NCBI GenBank assembly: GCA_964618785.1
Contig: CAZUCY010000001.1
Span: forward strand, 1 to 64,000
Source: FEN-1297 sp964618785
GTDB taxonomy: Bacteria > Bacteroidota > Ignavibacteria > Ignavibacteriales > Ignavibacteriaceae
Direction of reading: 5' to 3'
Length of the DNA: 64,000 nucleotides
The position numbers were made by a program, and so were the translations under genes. Each line of letters begins with the position of its first letter. Position 1 is the stretch's first letter. The notes under the pieces are model-generated. The model was not told the origin of the DNA, ran no database searches, and was given only the letters and a program-made list of their open reading frames with translations. Shown here one piece after another: positions 44,168-54,389 of this stretch.

Positions 44168-46414
44168 ATGTTACATTCAAAATACTTTTTCTTAACATTT
44201 CTTTCAATTGCCGGGCTTCTTTTTTTTAATGGCTGTGCTGCAAAGGATTTTACACAATATGTTGATCCGAATATAGGTGGTGTCGCTCCTTTATTAACTA
44301 CATTAACTCCCACAGTCCACCTGCCGCATAGCATGGTACGTGTATTTCCGATTACCAAACCCGGTCTGGATGATCGTTATCTAAGCGATAAAATATACGG
44401 TTTTGCGTTAAATATGCCTGCTTACCGGAGGGGATATGTTACAGAGCTGATGCCCACAAGCGGTAAGTTCGTTACAGACAAAGATGCTTATGCTTCCGTT
44501 TACGACCACGATTTGGAAGAAGTTCATCCCTGGTATCATAAAGTTTTACTCGAAGATTATAATATCATAGCTGATTGGACAACCACAGAACGTTCAGTGT
44601 TATACAGGTTCCAATTTAATCGTAAAGATTCGAATAATGTTTTATTTAGTTCAAATAGGGATTCTTATTTTAAAATAGTCGGCAATAACGTAATCCAGGG
44701 ATGGGAAAAATTTGAAAACACAAAACAATTTTTCTATGCCCAATTCAGTCAGCCGTTTGATAAGTCGGGTTCTTTTGATTCAAAAATAATTACAAATTTT
44801 GCATCTGAAATTTCAGGAAGTAAAACAGGCGTATTTGTTGGTTTTAATAATGTGAATAATCCGGTTGAAGTAAGGATTGGAATTTCGTTTATTGATGAGA
44901 GCCAGGCTGCAGATAATCTTCACAGAGAAACAAACGGAAAGAGTTTTGAATCAGTTAAAAATGAAAGTTATTCCATCTGGAAAAATGAACTTGGTAAAAT
45001 ACAGGTAGAAGGCGGAACAAAACATCAAAGGCGTATCTTTTATACTTCGCTGTACAGAACTATGGAGCGTATGGTAAATATTTCGGAATACGGAAGGTAC
45101 TATAGCGGATATGATGGGAAAATTCATAATGATAATGGACGTCCATTTTATGTGGACGATTGGCTTTGGGATACGTTCAGAAGCCTGCACCCGTTAATGT
45201 TAATATTAGACCCTGCTCAGCAGGCAGATATGGTCGAATCTTATGTCCGTATGTATGAACAAAGCAATTGGATGCCCGGTTTTCCTCAATTTTTTGGAAA
45301 TTATTCTGCGATGATTGGATTTCATTCTGCGGAATTAATCTGGGATACATATCAAAAAGGAGTTAGGAATTTTGATGTGGAAAAAGCCTATGAAGGTTTG
45401 AGAAAAAATGCGACTCAAGCTACAATGCTGCCATGGAGGACAGGGTCAATGTGTGCGCTTGATACGTTTTATTTGCAGCATGGATGGTATCCTGCCATAC
45501 CGGAAAACAGCAAAGATCCCGAACCAATGGTTGATGGATTTGAAAAACGGCAGGCTGTTTCCGTTACGCTTGAACATAGTTATGATGATTGGTGTCTGGC
45601 TCAATTTGCTAAAGCTTTAGGTAAAGATTCGGATTATGAATATTTTATAAAACGTTCACAGAACTATCGTAATGTTTTTAACCCTGCTACAGGTTTTTTT
45701 GCTCCCAAAATGGCTGATGGTAATTGGATTGAACCGTTCGATCCTCAATTGTCGGGTGGTATAGGCAGCCGCGCATACTTTACTGAAAATAATGCATGGA
45801 CCTGGAATTTTAGCGTTCAACACGACATTCCCGGATTGATTGAACTTTTAGGAGGGAAAAATGCATTTGTAAACCGGGTTGATGCAATATTTAACGAACC
45901 AACAAGCATTTCAAAATGGAGACTAATGGCTCAATTTCCGGACGGAACAGGATTAAACGGAATGTTTGTAGCCGGTAATGAGCCGTCATTCATCATTCCA
46001 TACCTTTATAATTATGCCGGTCAGCCTTGGAAAACACAAAGGCGAATTCGTGAGATAATGAATATGTGGTTTGATGATCGTCCCCCTGGTATTCCTGGCG
46101 ATGAAGATGGCGGAGCGCTGTGTTCATGGTATGTCTTTTCGGCGATGGGTTTCTTTCCTGTAACTCCGGGCAGCGGTGAGTATGCAATTGGCAGTCCATT
46201 CTTTAATAAAGTTACTATTCAACTTCCCGGTGGAAAAACATTTACGATAGATGCGGAAAATTGTAGTCAAAAAAATAAATACATTCAATCGGCTGAGTTG
46301 AACGGAAAAGAATTAAAGCATGCTTTTATAAGTCATGCTGATATTATGAACGGCGGTACGCTTAATGTAATTATGGGTGACCATCCGGATAAAGAATGGG
46401 GAGTAAATCCATAA
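44168..46414 (+). CDS. GH92 family alpha-mannosidase (lipoprotein)
   Basis: A 748-residue exo-acting alpha-mannosidase of family GH92. The N-terminal signal ends at a lipobox-like FNGC (Cys23), so it is probably lipid-anchored. Family landmarks run in order: YVDPNIGG near the start; an N-terminal beta-sandwich; then FYTSLYRTMERM, DDWLWDTFRSLHPLM, YSAMIGFHSAELIWDTYQKG, LEHSYDDWCLAQFAKALG, NEPSFIIPYLYNYAGQPWKT and GIPGDEDGGALCSWYVFSAM. GH92 enzymes are calcium-dependent inverting mannosidases acting on N-glycans and mannans. It starts the long plus-strand glycan region and fits the mannose-handling operon at 59-64 kb. Confidence 0.93.
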   Translation: MLHSKYFFLTFLSIAGLLFFNGCAAKDFTQYVDPNIGGVAPLLTTLTPTVHLPHSMVRVFPITKPGLDDRYLSDKIYGFALNMPAYRRGYVTELMPTSGKFVTDKDAYASVYDHDLEEVHPWYHKVLLEDYNIIADWTTTERSVLYRFQFNRKDSNNVLFSSNRDSYFKIVGNNVIQGWEKFENTKQFFYAQFSQPFDKSGSFDSKIITNFASEISGSKTGVFVGFNNVNNPVEVRIGISFIDESQAADNLHRETNGKSFESVKNESYSIWKNELGKIQVEGGTKHQRRIFYTSLYRTMERMVNISEYGRYYSGYDGKIHNDNGRPFYVDDWLWDTFRSLHPLMLILDPAQQADMVESYVRMYEQSNWMPGFPQFFGNYSAMIGFHSAELIWDTYQKGVRNFDVEKAYEGLRKNATQATMLPWRTGSMCALDTFYLQHGWYPAIPENSKDPEPMVDGFEKRQAVSVTLEHSYDDWCLAQFAKALGKDSDYEYFIKRSQNYRNVFNPATGFFAPKMADGNWIEPFDPQLSGGIGSRAYFTENNAWTWNFSVQHDIPGLIELLGGKNAFVNRVDAIFNEPTSISKWRLMAQFPDGTGLNGMFVAGNEPSFIIPYLYNYAGQPWKTQRRIREIMNMWFDDRPPGIPGDEDGGALCSWYVFSAMGFFPVTPGSGEYAIGSPFFNKVTIQLPGGKTFTIDAENCSQKNKYIQSAELNGKELKHAFISHADIMNGGTLNVIMGDHPDKEWGVNP

Positions 46415-46611
46415 TGCCTGTATATGTTTATTTTTAAAGAATTAACCGTTCAACAATGTAATGGTTTAAATACTGCTGTTTACTTGTTATCCTGGTTATA
46501 TTTCTTTTGCGGCTTATACAAGAGCTGATTAGTCCGGAATAGATTTGGTTTTGTGTTATAGGGGGCGGGTTTTCCCGGTAAATAATTAATGAATAAAATG
46601 CTGCAATACTT

Positions 46612-48303
46612 ATGAAAAAAAAATACGCAAAATACTCACATTTTATCTGTTTAATTTTATTTTTATTCCTGCTTTGTTCATTCAGTAGTAACCCTAAAAT
46701 TCCCGGAGGAATAAATAATGAAGTCGTTCATCCAAGGATTGTAAATATAATTAACTTTATTCGTTTTTGTGAACCGAGGTATAAAGAGATTACAGAGGAT
46801 GTTTTATATCAGACCGTGGTTAAACAAATTGAAGTTATGGAAAAAAATAATCTGGGTGGAACATTTCTTCTTCAATATGATGCGCTGATTGATCCGCGGT
46901 ATCAAAAATTACTAAAAAATCTGCCGGAAAATTTTGAAATCGGAGCCTGGTGGGAATTACCTCAACCGCTTGTTGAAAAAGCGGGCATAAAATGGCGCGG
47001 GCGTTATCCATGGGACTGGGCTGCTAATGTTGGTTTTTCGATTGGATACTCACCTGCCGAACGTGAAAAAATTGTTGATGTTTATATGAACGAATTTAAA
47101 CGGGTTTTTAACCGTTACCCAAAGTCCGTTGGCTCCTGGTTCATTGACGCGCATACATTATTGTATATGTATAAAAAGTATAATTTAGCTGCATCCTGTT
47201 GCTGCAGGGATCAGATTGGAACCGATGGTTATACATTATGGGGAGGATATTGGAATCAGGCTTATTACCCGAGTGAAAAAAATTCATATATGCCTGCTCA
47301 GAATGAAAAGAATCAAATCCCGGTCCCGGTTTTCCGCATGTTGGGAAGTGACCCGATCCGCCAATATGATGATGGCTTAGGAAAAGAAAAACAGGGTGTA
47401 GCTACGCTTGAACCAGCATTTAGCAAAAACGGCGGCGGAGATTCAACCTGGGTGAACTGGTATTTTAAGGAGTTCATGAACGGAGCATGTATGAAATATG
47501 CTTATGTTCAAGCCGGACAGGAAAATTCATTTACCTGGAAAAGGATTTCAGCCGGATTTGAGCTGCAGATGAAATTGTTTGCAAAACTGAGAGATGAGAA
47601 TAAAATAAAAGTTGAAACTTTATCTCAAACCAGCCGCTGGTTCCGTCAAAATTTTAAGACAACTCCCGCTACTTCCGTAACTGCCTTAAACGGATTGAAA
47701 GGGGACAACAGTAAAACCGTTTGGTTTAACAGCCGTTTTTACAGAGCCAATATATTATGGGAAAACGGGACACTTCGTTTCCGTGATATTCATCTTTTTG
47801 ATGAAAAACTTCCTTCCGATTATTTAACCGCTAAGTGTACAACTGCTAACTGCGCATTTTATACGCTTCCTGTTATCGACGGTCATCAATGGAGTAATGA
47901 AAATATAATATCAGGATTAAGGCTTAAAGTTGATATCAATGGAAAAGAAATGATGATTGAAGGCGGGCAGCCTGTGGTCAATGATTCGGAAAAAGGGAAG
48001 CTGCATATCGTCTGGCCTCTTAAAAATTTAACTGGGAATTTTCTAATCGATTTTGACGAGAGAGGGATTAAGATGAAAATAGAAAGCAAAACTTCTATCG
48101 CTTGGTTCCTTGAGCTTATCACTGCTGGTAGTGTTGAACTTCCTTATACAAAAATAAGTGAAAAGAAAATCAATTGTAAATTCAAGGGACTGGATTATCA
48201 TGTTAATATGAACAAAGGTTCCATCTCCGTTCCCGGTAAAAAAATAGTTTTTAGGTTAATACCCGCGGAGGGAATAATCAGTATGGATTTTTCAAAAAGA
48301 TAA
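46612..48303 (+). CDS. Secreted deacetylase/glycosidase-fold protein of unknown specificity
   Basis: A 563-residue protein with a hydrophobic signal segment (about 10-25) and no clear lipobox. The core (about 60-330) resembles the NodB/GH57-like deformed barrel: LGGTFLLQYDALIDPRYQKL, NFEIGAWWELPQPLVEKAG, YPKSVGSWFIDAHTLLYM and DQIGTDGYTLWGGYWNQAYY. Cys triplet CCC at about 198 is unusual. The C-terminal 200 residues are beta-rich. Related proteins occur in Bacteroidota polysaccharide loci, but the activity is not known to me. It follows GH92 in the same orientation after a 197-bp gap. Confidence 0.55.
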   Translation: MKKKYAKYSHFICLILFLFLLCSFSSNPKIPGGINNEVVHPRIVNIINFIRFCEPRYKEITEDVLYQTVVKQIEVMEKNNLGGTFLLQYDALIDPRYQKLLKNLPENFEIGAWWELPQPLVEKAGIKWRGRYPWDWAANVGFSIGYSPAEREKIVDVYMNEFKRVFNRYPKSVGSWFIDAHTLLYMYKKYNLAASCCCRDQIGTDGYTLWGGYWNQAYYPSEKNSYMPAQNEKNQIPVPVFRMLGSDPIRQYDDGLGKEKQGVATLEPAFSKNGGGDSTWVNWYFKEFMNGACMKYAYVQAGQENSFTWKRISAGFELQMKLFAKLRDENKIKVETLSQTSRWFRQNFKTTPATSVTALNGLKGDNSKTVWFNSRFYRANILWENGTLRFRDIHLFDEKLPSDYLTAKCTTANCAFYTLPVIDGHQWSNENIISGLRLKVDINGKEMMIEGGQPVVNDSEKGKLHIVWPLKNLTGNFLIDFDERGIKMKIESKTSIAWFLELITAGSVELPYTKISEKKINCKFKGLDYHVNMNKGSISVPGKKIVFRLIPAEGIISMDFSKR

Positions 48304-48466
48304 ATTATGAGAAAGATTTTGTGCCTCTCCTGAGATATATGGACCAAGCTGGAAGCTGCCCAAAAGCCTGCTTTGTCTGATTATATACTCTTTCTCTATG
48401 CTGAATAATCATTTGAGAAAAAATTAAGAAAAATATAAACTGATGGCAGTGATTAAAGATTTGAGT

Positions 48467-48610
48467 ATGAAAGTAAAATACTTTTTTATTTTTGCTCTCA
48501 TTGTAAATGTTTATGCGGGTAGTAATATTCACAAAGAATTTTATATATCATTATCCGGCTCCGATAAAAATAATGGAAGTATAAACTCTCCTTTTGCAAC
48601 AGGTGAATAA
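48467..48610 (+). pseudogene. N-terminal stub of a beta-helix (pectate-lyase-like) secreted protein
   Basis: ATG 48467 encodes a signal peptide (MKVKYFFIFALIVNVYAG) then KEFYISLSGSDKNNGSINSP and FATGE before TAA. EFYVSPxGxDxNxGxxxxPFAT is the standard opening of right-handed beta-helix polysaccharide lyases. Everything after residue 47 is gone. The stop TAA overlaps the ATG of the following GH2 gene, so the remnant now acts like an upstream ORF of that gene. Confidence 0.65.
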
Positions 48611-51600
48611 TGAAAACAAATAAGTGTATGAAAATTAATTATTATATATATTTTGAAGTAATTATACCTTTTCTATTTTTCTTTATGATAATATTAAATA
48701 CAAATACCCAAATGAGCGCCCAGTCTTACAGCAGGGGTATTGGCATTTATCCGGGCGATGCAAAAGAAGATTTTTCTCCGTCAATCAAAGTAGATAAAAA
48801 GAATTACCGGAACATTGCGCTGCTTAAGCCTGTTTACAGTTCAGGCAGCTATGATTTCAATTTAACCGCGCAATTAATAACCGACGGAATTATAGAAACA
48901 GAAATGCCCGGATGGATTGTTACAACCACCAGCAATGGGGTCCTTTCGCGCAATGAAAGAGAGTATTTTATCGACCGCCACACTGAAACGCGAAAAATAT
49001 TTCAGGGGAATAAACTCTGGGTTCAAACAGAACTTGCCGGAAATTACGTTCTTCCTGATGTTGACGGGTTCAAATTATCCGGAAGTGTATCAATAGATAC
49101 ATTGAAGGCTGAAATTAATCCATGGCAAATAACAGTCAGCGCTTCAATCGACGGTAAAAATTGGGTAATAATTGGAACTTTAGCAGGTCAAAAAACATTC
49201 GGTGATACTTTAACCGGGATACGACGTACAAGGTACCCTTCAAATTACAGAATCTTTAGTAAAGTAATTAAGTTAAGCCAAACTGTCCGCTACAAATTTT
49301 ATCGTGCCGAATTTAATTCACCGGATATTGAAACATGGCGCATTTCCGAATTTGCAATGACAAATAACAGTAATTATTGTGAAGTCGGAGGACCTTATAA
49401 TTTTTCAAGCGCTTGGAAGAGTATAAGTTCTAAAAATGAGTGGGTATATATTGATCTGGGTGCAAAATGTTCATTTGATAAGATTAAACTTTATTGGTTA
49501 AAGCGGGCGGCAGCAGGCAGGATACAAGTTTCTGATAATTCAAAGATGTGGACGGATATTTCTCCTTTACCCATAAGTTCTTCAATGATAGATGAATTAA
49601 AATTACCCAAACCAGCCGCGGGAAGATATGTGCGTTTAATGCTGGATAAGGCTGAATCGGATGAAGACGGATTTATTCTAAGCGAAATGGAAGTTTATGG
49701 GTACGGGGGAACTTATGCAGCCGCGCATCCGCAGGCAAATATTGGAAAAGACGGATGCCTGAAATTAGCAGGCGGTGCATGGAAACTTCAACGTCAATCG
49801 CTGGTTAAGGAAACCGGAGATGTAATTTCTAAATTGGGCTACGATGATAATGATTGGGTTATTGCAACGGTTCCGGGAACTGTGCTCACTTCCTATCTCA
49901 ATGCAGGAATGATTCCTGATCCTAATTACAGTGATAACCAATTTTTGATTTCGGATTCATATTTCTATTCTGATTTTATTTATCGTGACGAATTTACTGT
50001 GCCGGAATCTTTCAAAGGGAAGAGAGTATTTTTAAATTTTAATGGAATAAACTGGAAAGCTAATGTCTATCTTAACGGCAAAGAAGTTGGACGGATAGAA
50101 GGAGCTTTTACTCGGGGTAAGTTTGATGTAACCGGTAAATTATTACCGGGGAAGAGAAATGCGATTGCAGTTTATATTTATAAAAACGATGCGCCGGGTT
50201 TTGTAAAAGAGCCTATGTTTCAAAATCATGATGTAAATGGCGGCGAACTGGGTCTTGATAATCCCACATTTCACGCCTCAGTTGGCTGGGATTGGATGCC
50301 CTCAATTCGCGGCAGAAATATCGGGATTTGGAACGATGTATTTTTTTCAACTTGTGAAGATGTTACAATTGAAGATCCATTTGTAACTGCTAAGCTTCCT
50401 CTGCCGGATACGGATTTTGCTGATCTCAAAGTTCAGTTGAAGCTTACTAATCATAAAGCCGAAAAAATATGTGGAGAAATTAAGGGACAAATCGGAGAAT
50501 TAAAATTTGAATTACCTGTTTCACTATTACCATCAGAATCGAAAGTGCTCAAATTAGATCCATCTACTCTTCCTGCACTACATTTGAAAAACCCAAAGCT
50601 CTGGTGGCCAAATGGTTATGGTAAACAAAACCTTTATGATGTCAAATTGGAATTTATTTCTTCAGGAGGAATAATATCCGATTCAAAAGGGTTTAAAACT
50701 GGGATAAGAGAAATGGCTTATTCCGTGGATGGTGGAGTCTTAAGAATTTGGGTGAACGGTAAAAGATTTATTGCAAGAGGAGGAAATTGGGGTTTTTCGG
50801 AATCAAACCTGCGTTATCGTACAAGAGAGTTTAATATTGCGATTCGTTATCAAAAAGAAATGAATTTGAATATGCTTAGAAACTGGGTTGGTCAGACAGG
50901 GGACGATGAATTTTATAATGCCTGTGATAAATATGGAATAATGGTTTGGCAGGACTTCTGGCTCGCCAATCCCGGAGATGGACCTAATCCTGAAGACAAT
51001 AAAATGTTTATGCAAAATGCAGAAGATTATGTAAGGAAAATAAGGAATCATCCGTCAATCGCATTGTATTGTGGGCGTAATGAAGGCTTTCCCCCGGATT
51101 CGCTTGATAAATCACTTCGCGAAATGTTGTCTGATTTAACGCCCGAAGTCCATTATATTTCAAATTCCTATTCGCCTTATACTAGCGGCGGCGGGCCCTA
51201 CAGTGTTATGCCGGTAAAGTATTACTTCGGGGAAAGAGCAACGCCAATGCTTCACAGTGAACTTGGTTTGCCTAGTCCCGCGTCGCTGGATAGTTTTAAA
51301 AAAATGGTTCCCGACTCTATGATATGGCCAATAAATCGTCTTTGGGCTATTCATGATTTCTGTATGGAAAGCGCCCAGGATGGTCAATCATACATCAAAA
51401 TGATGGAAGATTATTTTGGGCATATCGATAATGCAAAGGATTGGTTTACTCTTGCTCAATGGATTAGCTATCAGGGGTACCGCGCTATGCTTGAAGCGCA
51501 GTCCAAAAACAGGATGGGTGTGCTTATATGGATGACTCACCAGGCTTGGCCGTCTTTTGTTTATCAAACTTATGATTACTACTTTGAACCTACCGCCGCA

Positions 51601-52215
51601 TATTTTGGCTGCAGGAAAGGTAGCGAACCTCTGCATATCCAATGGAATGCTTTTTCAGACAGCATAGAAGTTGTAAACTACAGCAGTTCTGAAGGAACGG
51701 GCTTAAAAGCTTCTGTCGAAATATTGAATATTGACGGATCGGTTCAGCAAAAAAAACAATTCGAAATTGATTGCCCTATTGATCAGGTAAAGCATATTTA
51801 TAAGCTGGAAAATCCTGAAAGTTTAAGCTCAGTATTTTTTATCCGCTTAAAATTGGAAAAAGAAGGAAAACTTATCTCTGAGAATTTTTATTGGAACGGA
51901 TTGAAAGACGGCAATGTACAGGCTATAAGAAATTTACCGAAAGTTAAACTTGATGCCGTAACAAATAGTGTTAAGCAAAACGGCAAATTGTTTTTAACAA
52001 CAGAACTAATGAATAGTACAAAAACTCCGGCATTGATGGTAAAATTAAAAGTAATAGGAGCTAAGGACAAAGAAAGAATATTGCCTGTAATATTTAGTGA
52101 CAATTATATTTCCCTGATGCCGGGAGAAAAAAAGATAATAAAAATGGAAATGGAAAATTCGGATACACGCGGAGATAAGCCTGAAGTTATAACCGAAGGA
52201 ATTAATATTGAGTAA
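48610..52215 (+). CDS. GH2 family exo-beta-glycosidase (mannosidase/glucosaminidase type) with F5/8 domain
   Basis: A 1201-residue exported enzyme. The N-terminus has a hydrophobic signal segment ending near MSAQ38. Residues about 60-370 hold discoidin-like modules (YIDLGAKCSFDKIKLYWLKR, AGRYVRLMLDKAESDEDGF). The GH2 sugar-binding domain follows (YRDEFTVPESFKGKRVFLNF, NGINWKANVYLNGKEVGRIE), then the Ig-like linker and TIM barrel. LYCGRNEG holds the acid/base Glu825 and MLHSELGL the probable nucleophile Glu884. RGGNWGFSESNLRYR and VWQDFWLANPGDGPNP resemble GH2 exo-beta-mannosidases and exo-glucosaminidases rather than galactosidases. It starts in the stop codon of the beta-helix stub. Confidence 0.85.
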   Translation: MKTNKCMKINYYIYFEVIIPFLFFFMIILNTNTQMSAQSYSRGIGIYPGDAKEDFSPSIKVDKKNYRNIALLKPVYSSGSYDFNLTAQLITDGIIETEMPGWIVTTTSNGVLSRNEREYFIDRHTETRKIFQGNKLWVQTELAGNYVLPDVDGFKLSGSVSIDTLKAEINPWQITVSASIDGKNWVIIGTLAGQKTFGDTLTGIRRTRYPSNYRIFSKVIKLSQTVRYKFYRAEFNSPDIETWRISEFAMTNNSNYCEVGGPYNFSSAWKSISSKNEWVYIDLGAKCSFDKIKLYWLKRAAAGRIQVSDNSKMWTDISPLPISSSMIDELKLPKPAAGRYVRLMLDKAESDEDGFILSEMEVYGYGGTYAAAHPQANIGKDGCLKLAGGAWKLQRQSLVKETGDVISKLGYDDNDWVIATVPGTVLTSYLNAGMIPDPNYSDNQFLISDSYFYSDFIYRDEFTVPESFKGKRVFLNFNGINWKANVYLNGKEVGRIEGAFTRGKFDVTGKLLPGKRNAIAVYIYKNDAPGFVKEPMFQNHDVNGGELGLDNPTFHASVGWDWMPSIRGRNIGIWNDVFFSTCEDVTIEDPFVTAKLPLPDTDFADLKVQLKLTNHKAEKICGEIKGQIGELKFELPVSLLPSESKVLKLDPSTLPALHLKNPKLWWPNGYGKQNLYDVKLEFISSGGIISDSKGFKTGIREMAYSVDGGVLRIWVNGKRFIARGGNWGFSESNLRYRTREFNIAIRYQKEMNLNMLRNWVGQTGDDEFYNACDKYGIMVWQDFWLANPGDGPNPEDNKMFMQNAEDYVRKIRNHPSIALYCGRNEGFPPDSLDKSLREMLSDLTPEVHYISNSYSPYTSGGGPYSVMPVKYYFGERATPMLHSELGLPSPASLDSFKKMVPDSMIWPINRLWAIHDFCMESAQDGQSYIKMMEDYFGHIDNAKDWFTLAQWISYQGYRAMLEAQSKNRMGVLIWMTHQAWPSFVYQTYDYYFEPTAAYFGCRKGSEPLHIQWNAFSDSIEVVNYSSSEGTGLKASVEILNIDGSVQQKKQFEIDCPIDQVKHIYKLENPESLSSVFFIRLKLEKEGKLISENFYWNGLKDGNVQAIRNLPKVKLDAVTNSVKQNGKLFLTTELMNSTKTPALMVKLKVIGAKDKERILPVIFSDNYISLMPGEKKIIKMEMENSDTRGDKPEVITEGINIE

Positions 52216-52330
52216 TCCTGCTTAAATGAAAATTTGAAATTATAACCGTTTTAACGGTTTACAGTTAATGACGGTCAATTTAATTAACATATATGATAAG
52301 TTTTATTTTTAATAAAAAGGAGTCATGAAA

Positions 52331-54364
52331 ATGAGAATTAGATTAATTTGTCTTTTTATTTTTGGAGCTATTGCTATTTCAAATGCTCAGGAGAACAATC
52401 CTGTAAAGAATCAGGAATTGACTCAAAAGGTTCTCCGCCGTGCTGATAGTTTCTTTGGTATTCATTTCGATTTTCATGCGGGAAATGATTGTAATAAAAT
52501 AGGCGAGACCTTCACTTATGAGATGATCGACAGTATGCTTGCTCTTGTAAAACCGGATTTCATTCAGGTAGATTGCAAAGGGCACCCCGGGATTTCAAGC
52601 TATCCTACTAAAGTTGGTAATCCGGCTCCGGGTTTTATTAAAGATCCTTATAAAATATGGCGCGAAGTTACATATAAACACAAAGTGGCTTTGTTTGTTC
52701 ATTATTCGGGAGTAATAGATTTCGAAGCCGTAAAGAAACATCCCGGCTGGGCAGCTAAAGACTTTAGAGGACAATTAAGTAAGGAAAAAACATCAGTAAG
52801 GGGTCCGTATGTTGACAGATTGCTAATTCCTCAATTAAAAGAATTAATTGATAATTACCATATTGATGGTGCCTGGATCGATGGCGATTGCTGGGCTCTC
52901 GATTTGGATTACAGTGACTACATGCTGGATGCATTTAATAAGGAGACCGGAATTATAAATGTACCCCGTTCGGGCAAGGATACCGGATGGAGTGAGTTCA
53001 AAGATTTCAATAGAAATTCTTTTAAAAAATATATTGCTCATTACGTTGATGAACTTCATAAATATGACCCTGACTTTCAAATCACAAGCAACTGGGCTTT
53101 CTCGTCTTTTATGCCGGAGCCCGTTGATATTAATATAGATTTTATCTCCGGAGATTATACACCTGATAACAGCATCTATAGCGGACTTTATGAAGCCCGT
53201 TGTATTGCTTCACAAAGAAAACCGTGGGATTTGATGGCGTGGAGTTTTACAAATGATGGCAATACTGGTACTCAAATTACAAAATCGCCTGTCCAGCTAA
53301 TGCAGGCTGCGGCTACGGTAATTTCCATGGGAGGCGGTTTTCAGCTTTACTTTCAGCAAAATCGTGATGCATCGCTTCGTCCGTGGAATTTCGATTTGAT
53401 GAAAAGAGTTGCCGGCTTTTGCCGTGCACGGCAGCCGTTCTGCAAAAATGCAGTCCCTGTCCCGCAAATTGCATTGTTATATTCATCGGCAAATTTTCAC
53501 CGGAATTCGGAACTTCTTTATCAGGAAACATCAAAAATAAATGACCCGGTCAAAGGAATGCTGGATATTCTGCTCGATGGTCAAAATGCTGTAGAAATTT
53601 TAATGGAACATCATTTAAAGGAAAGAATAAATGAGTATCCTCTGGTTGTAGTTCCCGAATGTCAATATTTAACAAATGAATTTAAATCTGAACTGCTTGA
53701 TTATGTTAAAAATGGAGGAAACTTGCTGCTTGTTGGACCTGATGCTGCAGCAATGTTTAAAGAGCAGTTAAATGTTAATTTGGTTGATTCGGCATCGGTT
53801 GTAACGAAGAATATTGCATCCAACGGACAAATGGCAGGGATAAATTCTTTGTTTCAGCCGTTTGTACCGCAAAAATCTGTAGAAACTTTTGGAGCTGTTT
53901 ACAATGTCGCTGATTTTCGCTTCCCTTCGCAGCCGGCGGCAGCAATAAATTCTTACGGTAAAGGAAAAATTGCAGGAGTATTTTTCAATATAGGGGAAAA
54001 TTATTTAAAGATGTCTAACCCTGTATATCGTGATTTTTTTAACTCGCTTGTAAGAAAGTTATTTCCTGATCCAAAAGTTGAGGTAACCGGCTCTGAAAAT
54101 GTTGCGGTAACTGTAAATAATCTGGGAAATAAATTAGCGATAAATCTAATAAATATGTCCGGACCTCATGCAAATACGCTTGTTTCCAGATATGATAGTA
54201 TTCCTGGAATAGGTCCGCTGTTTATTAAAGTAAAACTTGATAAACCGCCTGTAAAAGTAATACTTCAACCGGAAAACATAGCTTTAAAGTATTCATATTC
54301 GAACGGAGAACTTAAAACAACAGTTAAACGGGTTGATATTCATTCAATCATCGTCATTGATTAA
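52331..54364 (+). CDS. Secreted TIM-barrel glycosidase-like protein with amidotransferase-like domain
   Basis: About 677 residues with a signal peptide ending near ISNAQE. The catalytic region (about 40-370) is barrel-like: FFGIHFDFHAGNDC, KPDFIQVDCKGHPGISSYPT, VALFVHYSGVIDF, YHIDGAWIDGDCWALDLDYS and TSNWAFSSFMPEP. It resembles GH29/GH42-like enzymes, but I cannot assign a family. Residues about 425-590 look like a beta-galactosidase trimerisation (class I amidotransferase-like) domain (VVVPECQYLTNEFKSELLDY). ATG 52331 is chosen over 52325 because AGGAG is 8 bases upstream. The next gene's leader overlaps its end. Confidence 0.65.
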   Translation: MRIRLICLFIFGAIAISNAQENNPVKNQELTQKVLRRADSFFGIHFDFHAGNDCNKIGETFTYEMIDSMLALVKPDFIQVDCKGHPGISSYPTKVGNPAPGFIKDPYKIWREVTYKHKVALFVHYSGVIDFEAVKKHPGWAAKDFRGQLSKEKTSVRGPYVDRLLIPQLKELIDNYHIDGAWIDGDCWALDLDYSDYMLDAFNKETGIINVPRSGKDTGWSEFKDFNRNSFKKYIAHYVDELHKYDPDFQITSNWAFSSFMPEPVDINIDFISGDYTPDNSIYSGLYEARCIASQRKPWDLMAWSFTNDGNTGTQITKSPVQLMQAAATVISMGGGFQLYFQQNRDASLRPWNFDLMKRVAGFCRARQPFCKNAVPVPQIALLYSSANFHRNSELLYQETSKINDPVKGMLDILLDGQNAVEILMEHHLKERINEYPLVVVPECQYLTNEFKSELLDYVKNGGNLLLVGPDAAAMFKEQLNVNLVDSASVVTKNIASNGQMAGINSLFQPFVPQKSVETFGAVYNVADFRFPSQPAAAINSYGKGKIAGVFFNIGENYLKMSNPVYRDFFNSLVRKLFPDPKVEVTGSENVAVTVNNLGNKLAINLINMSGPHANTLVSRYDSIPGIGPLFIKVKLDKPPVKVILQPENIALKYSYSNGELKTTVKRVDIHSIIVID

Positions 54365-54389
54365 TGAAAACAATAAAAAGGGTTTTATA

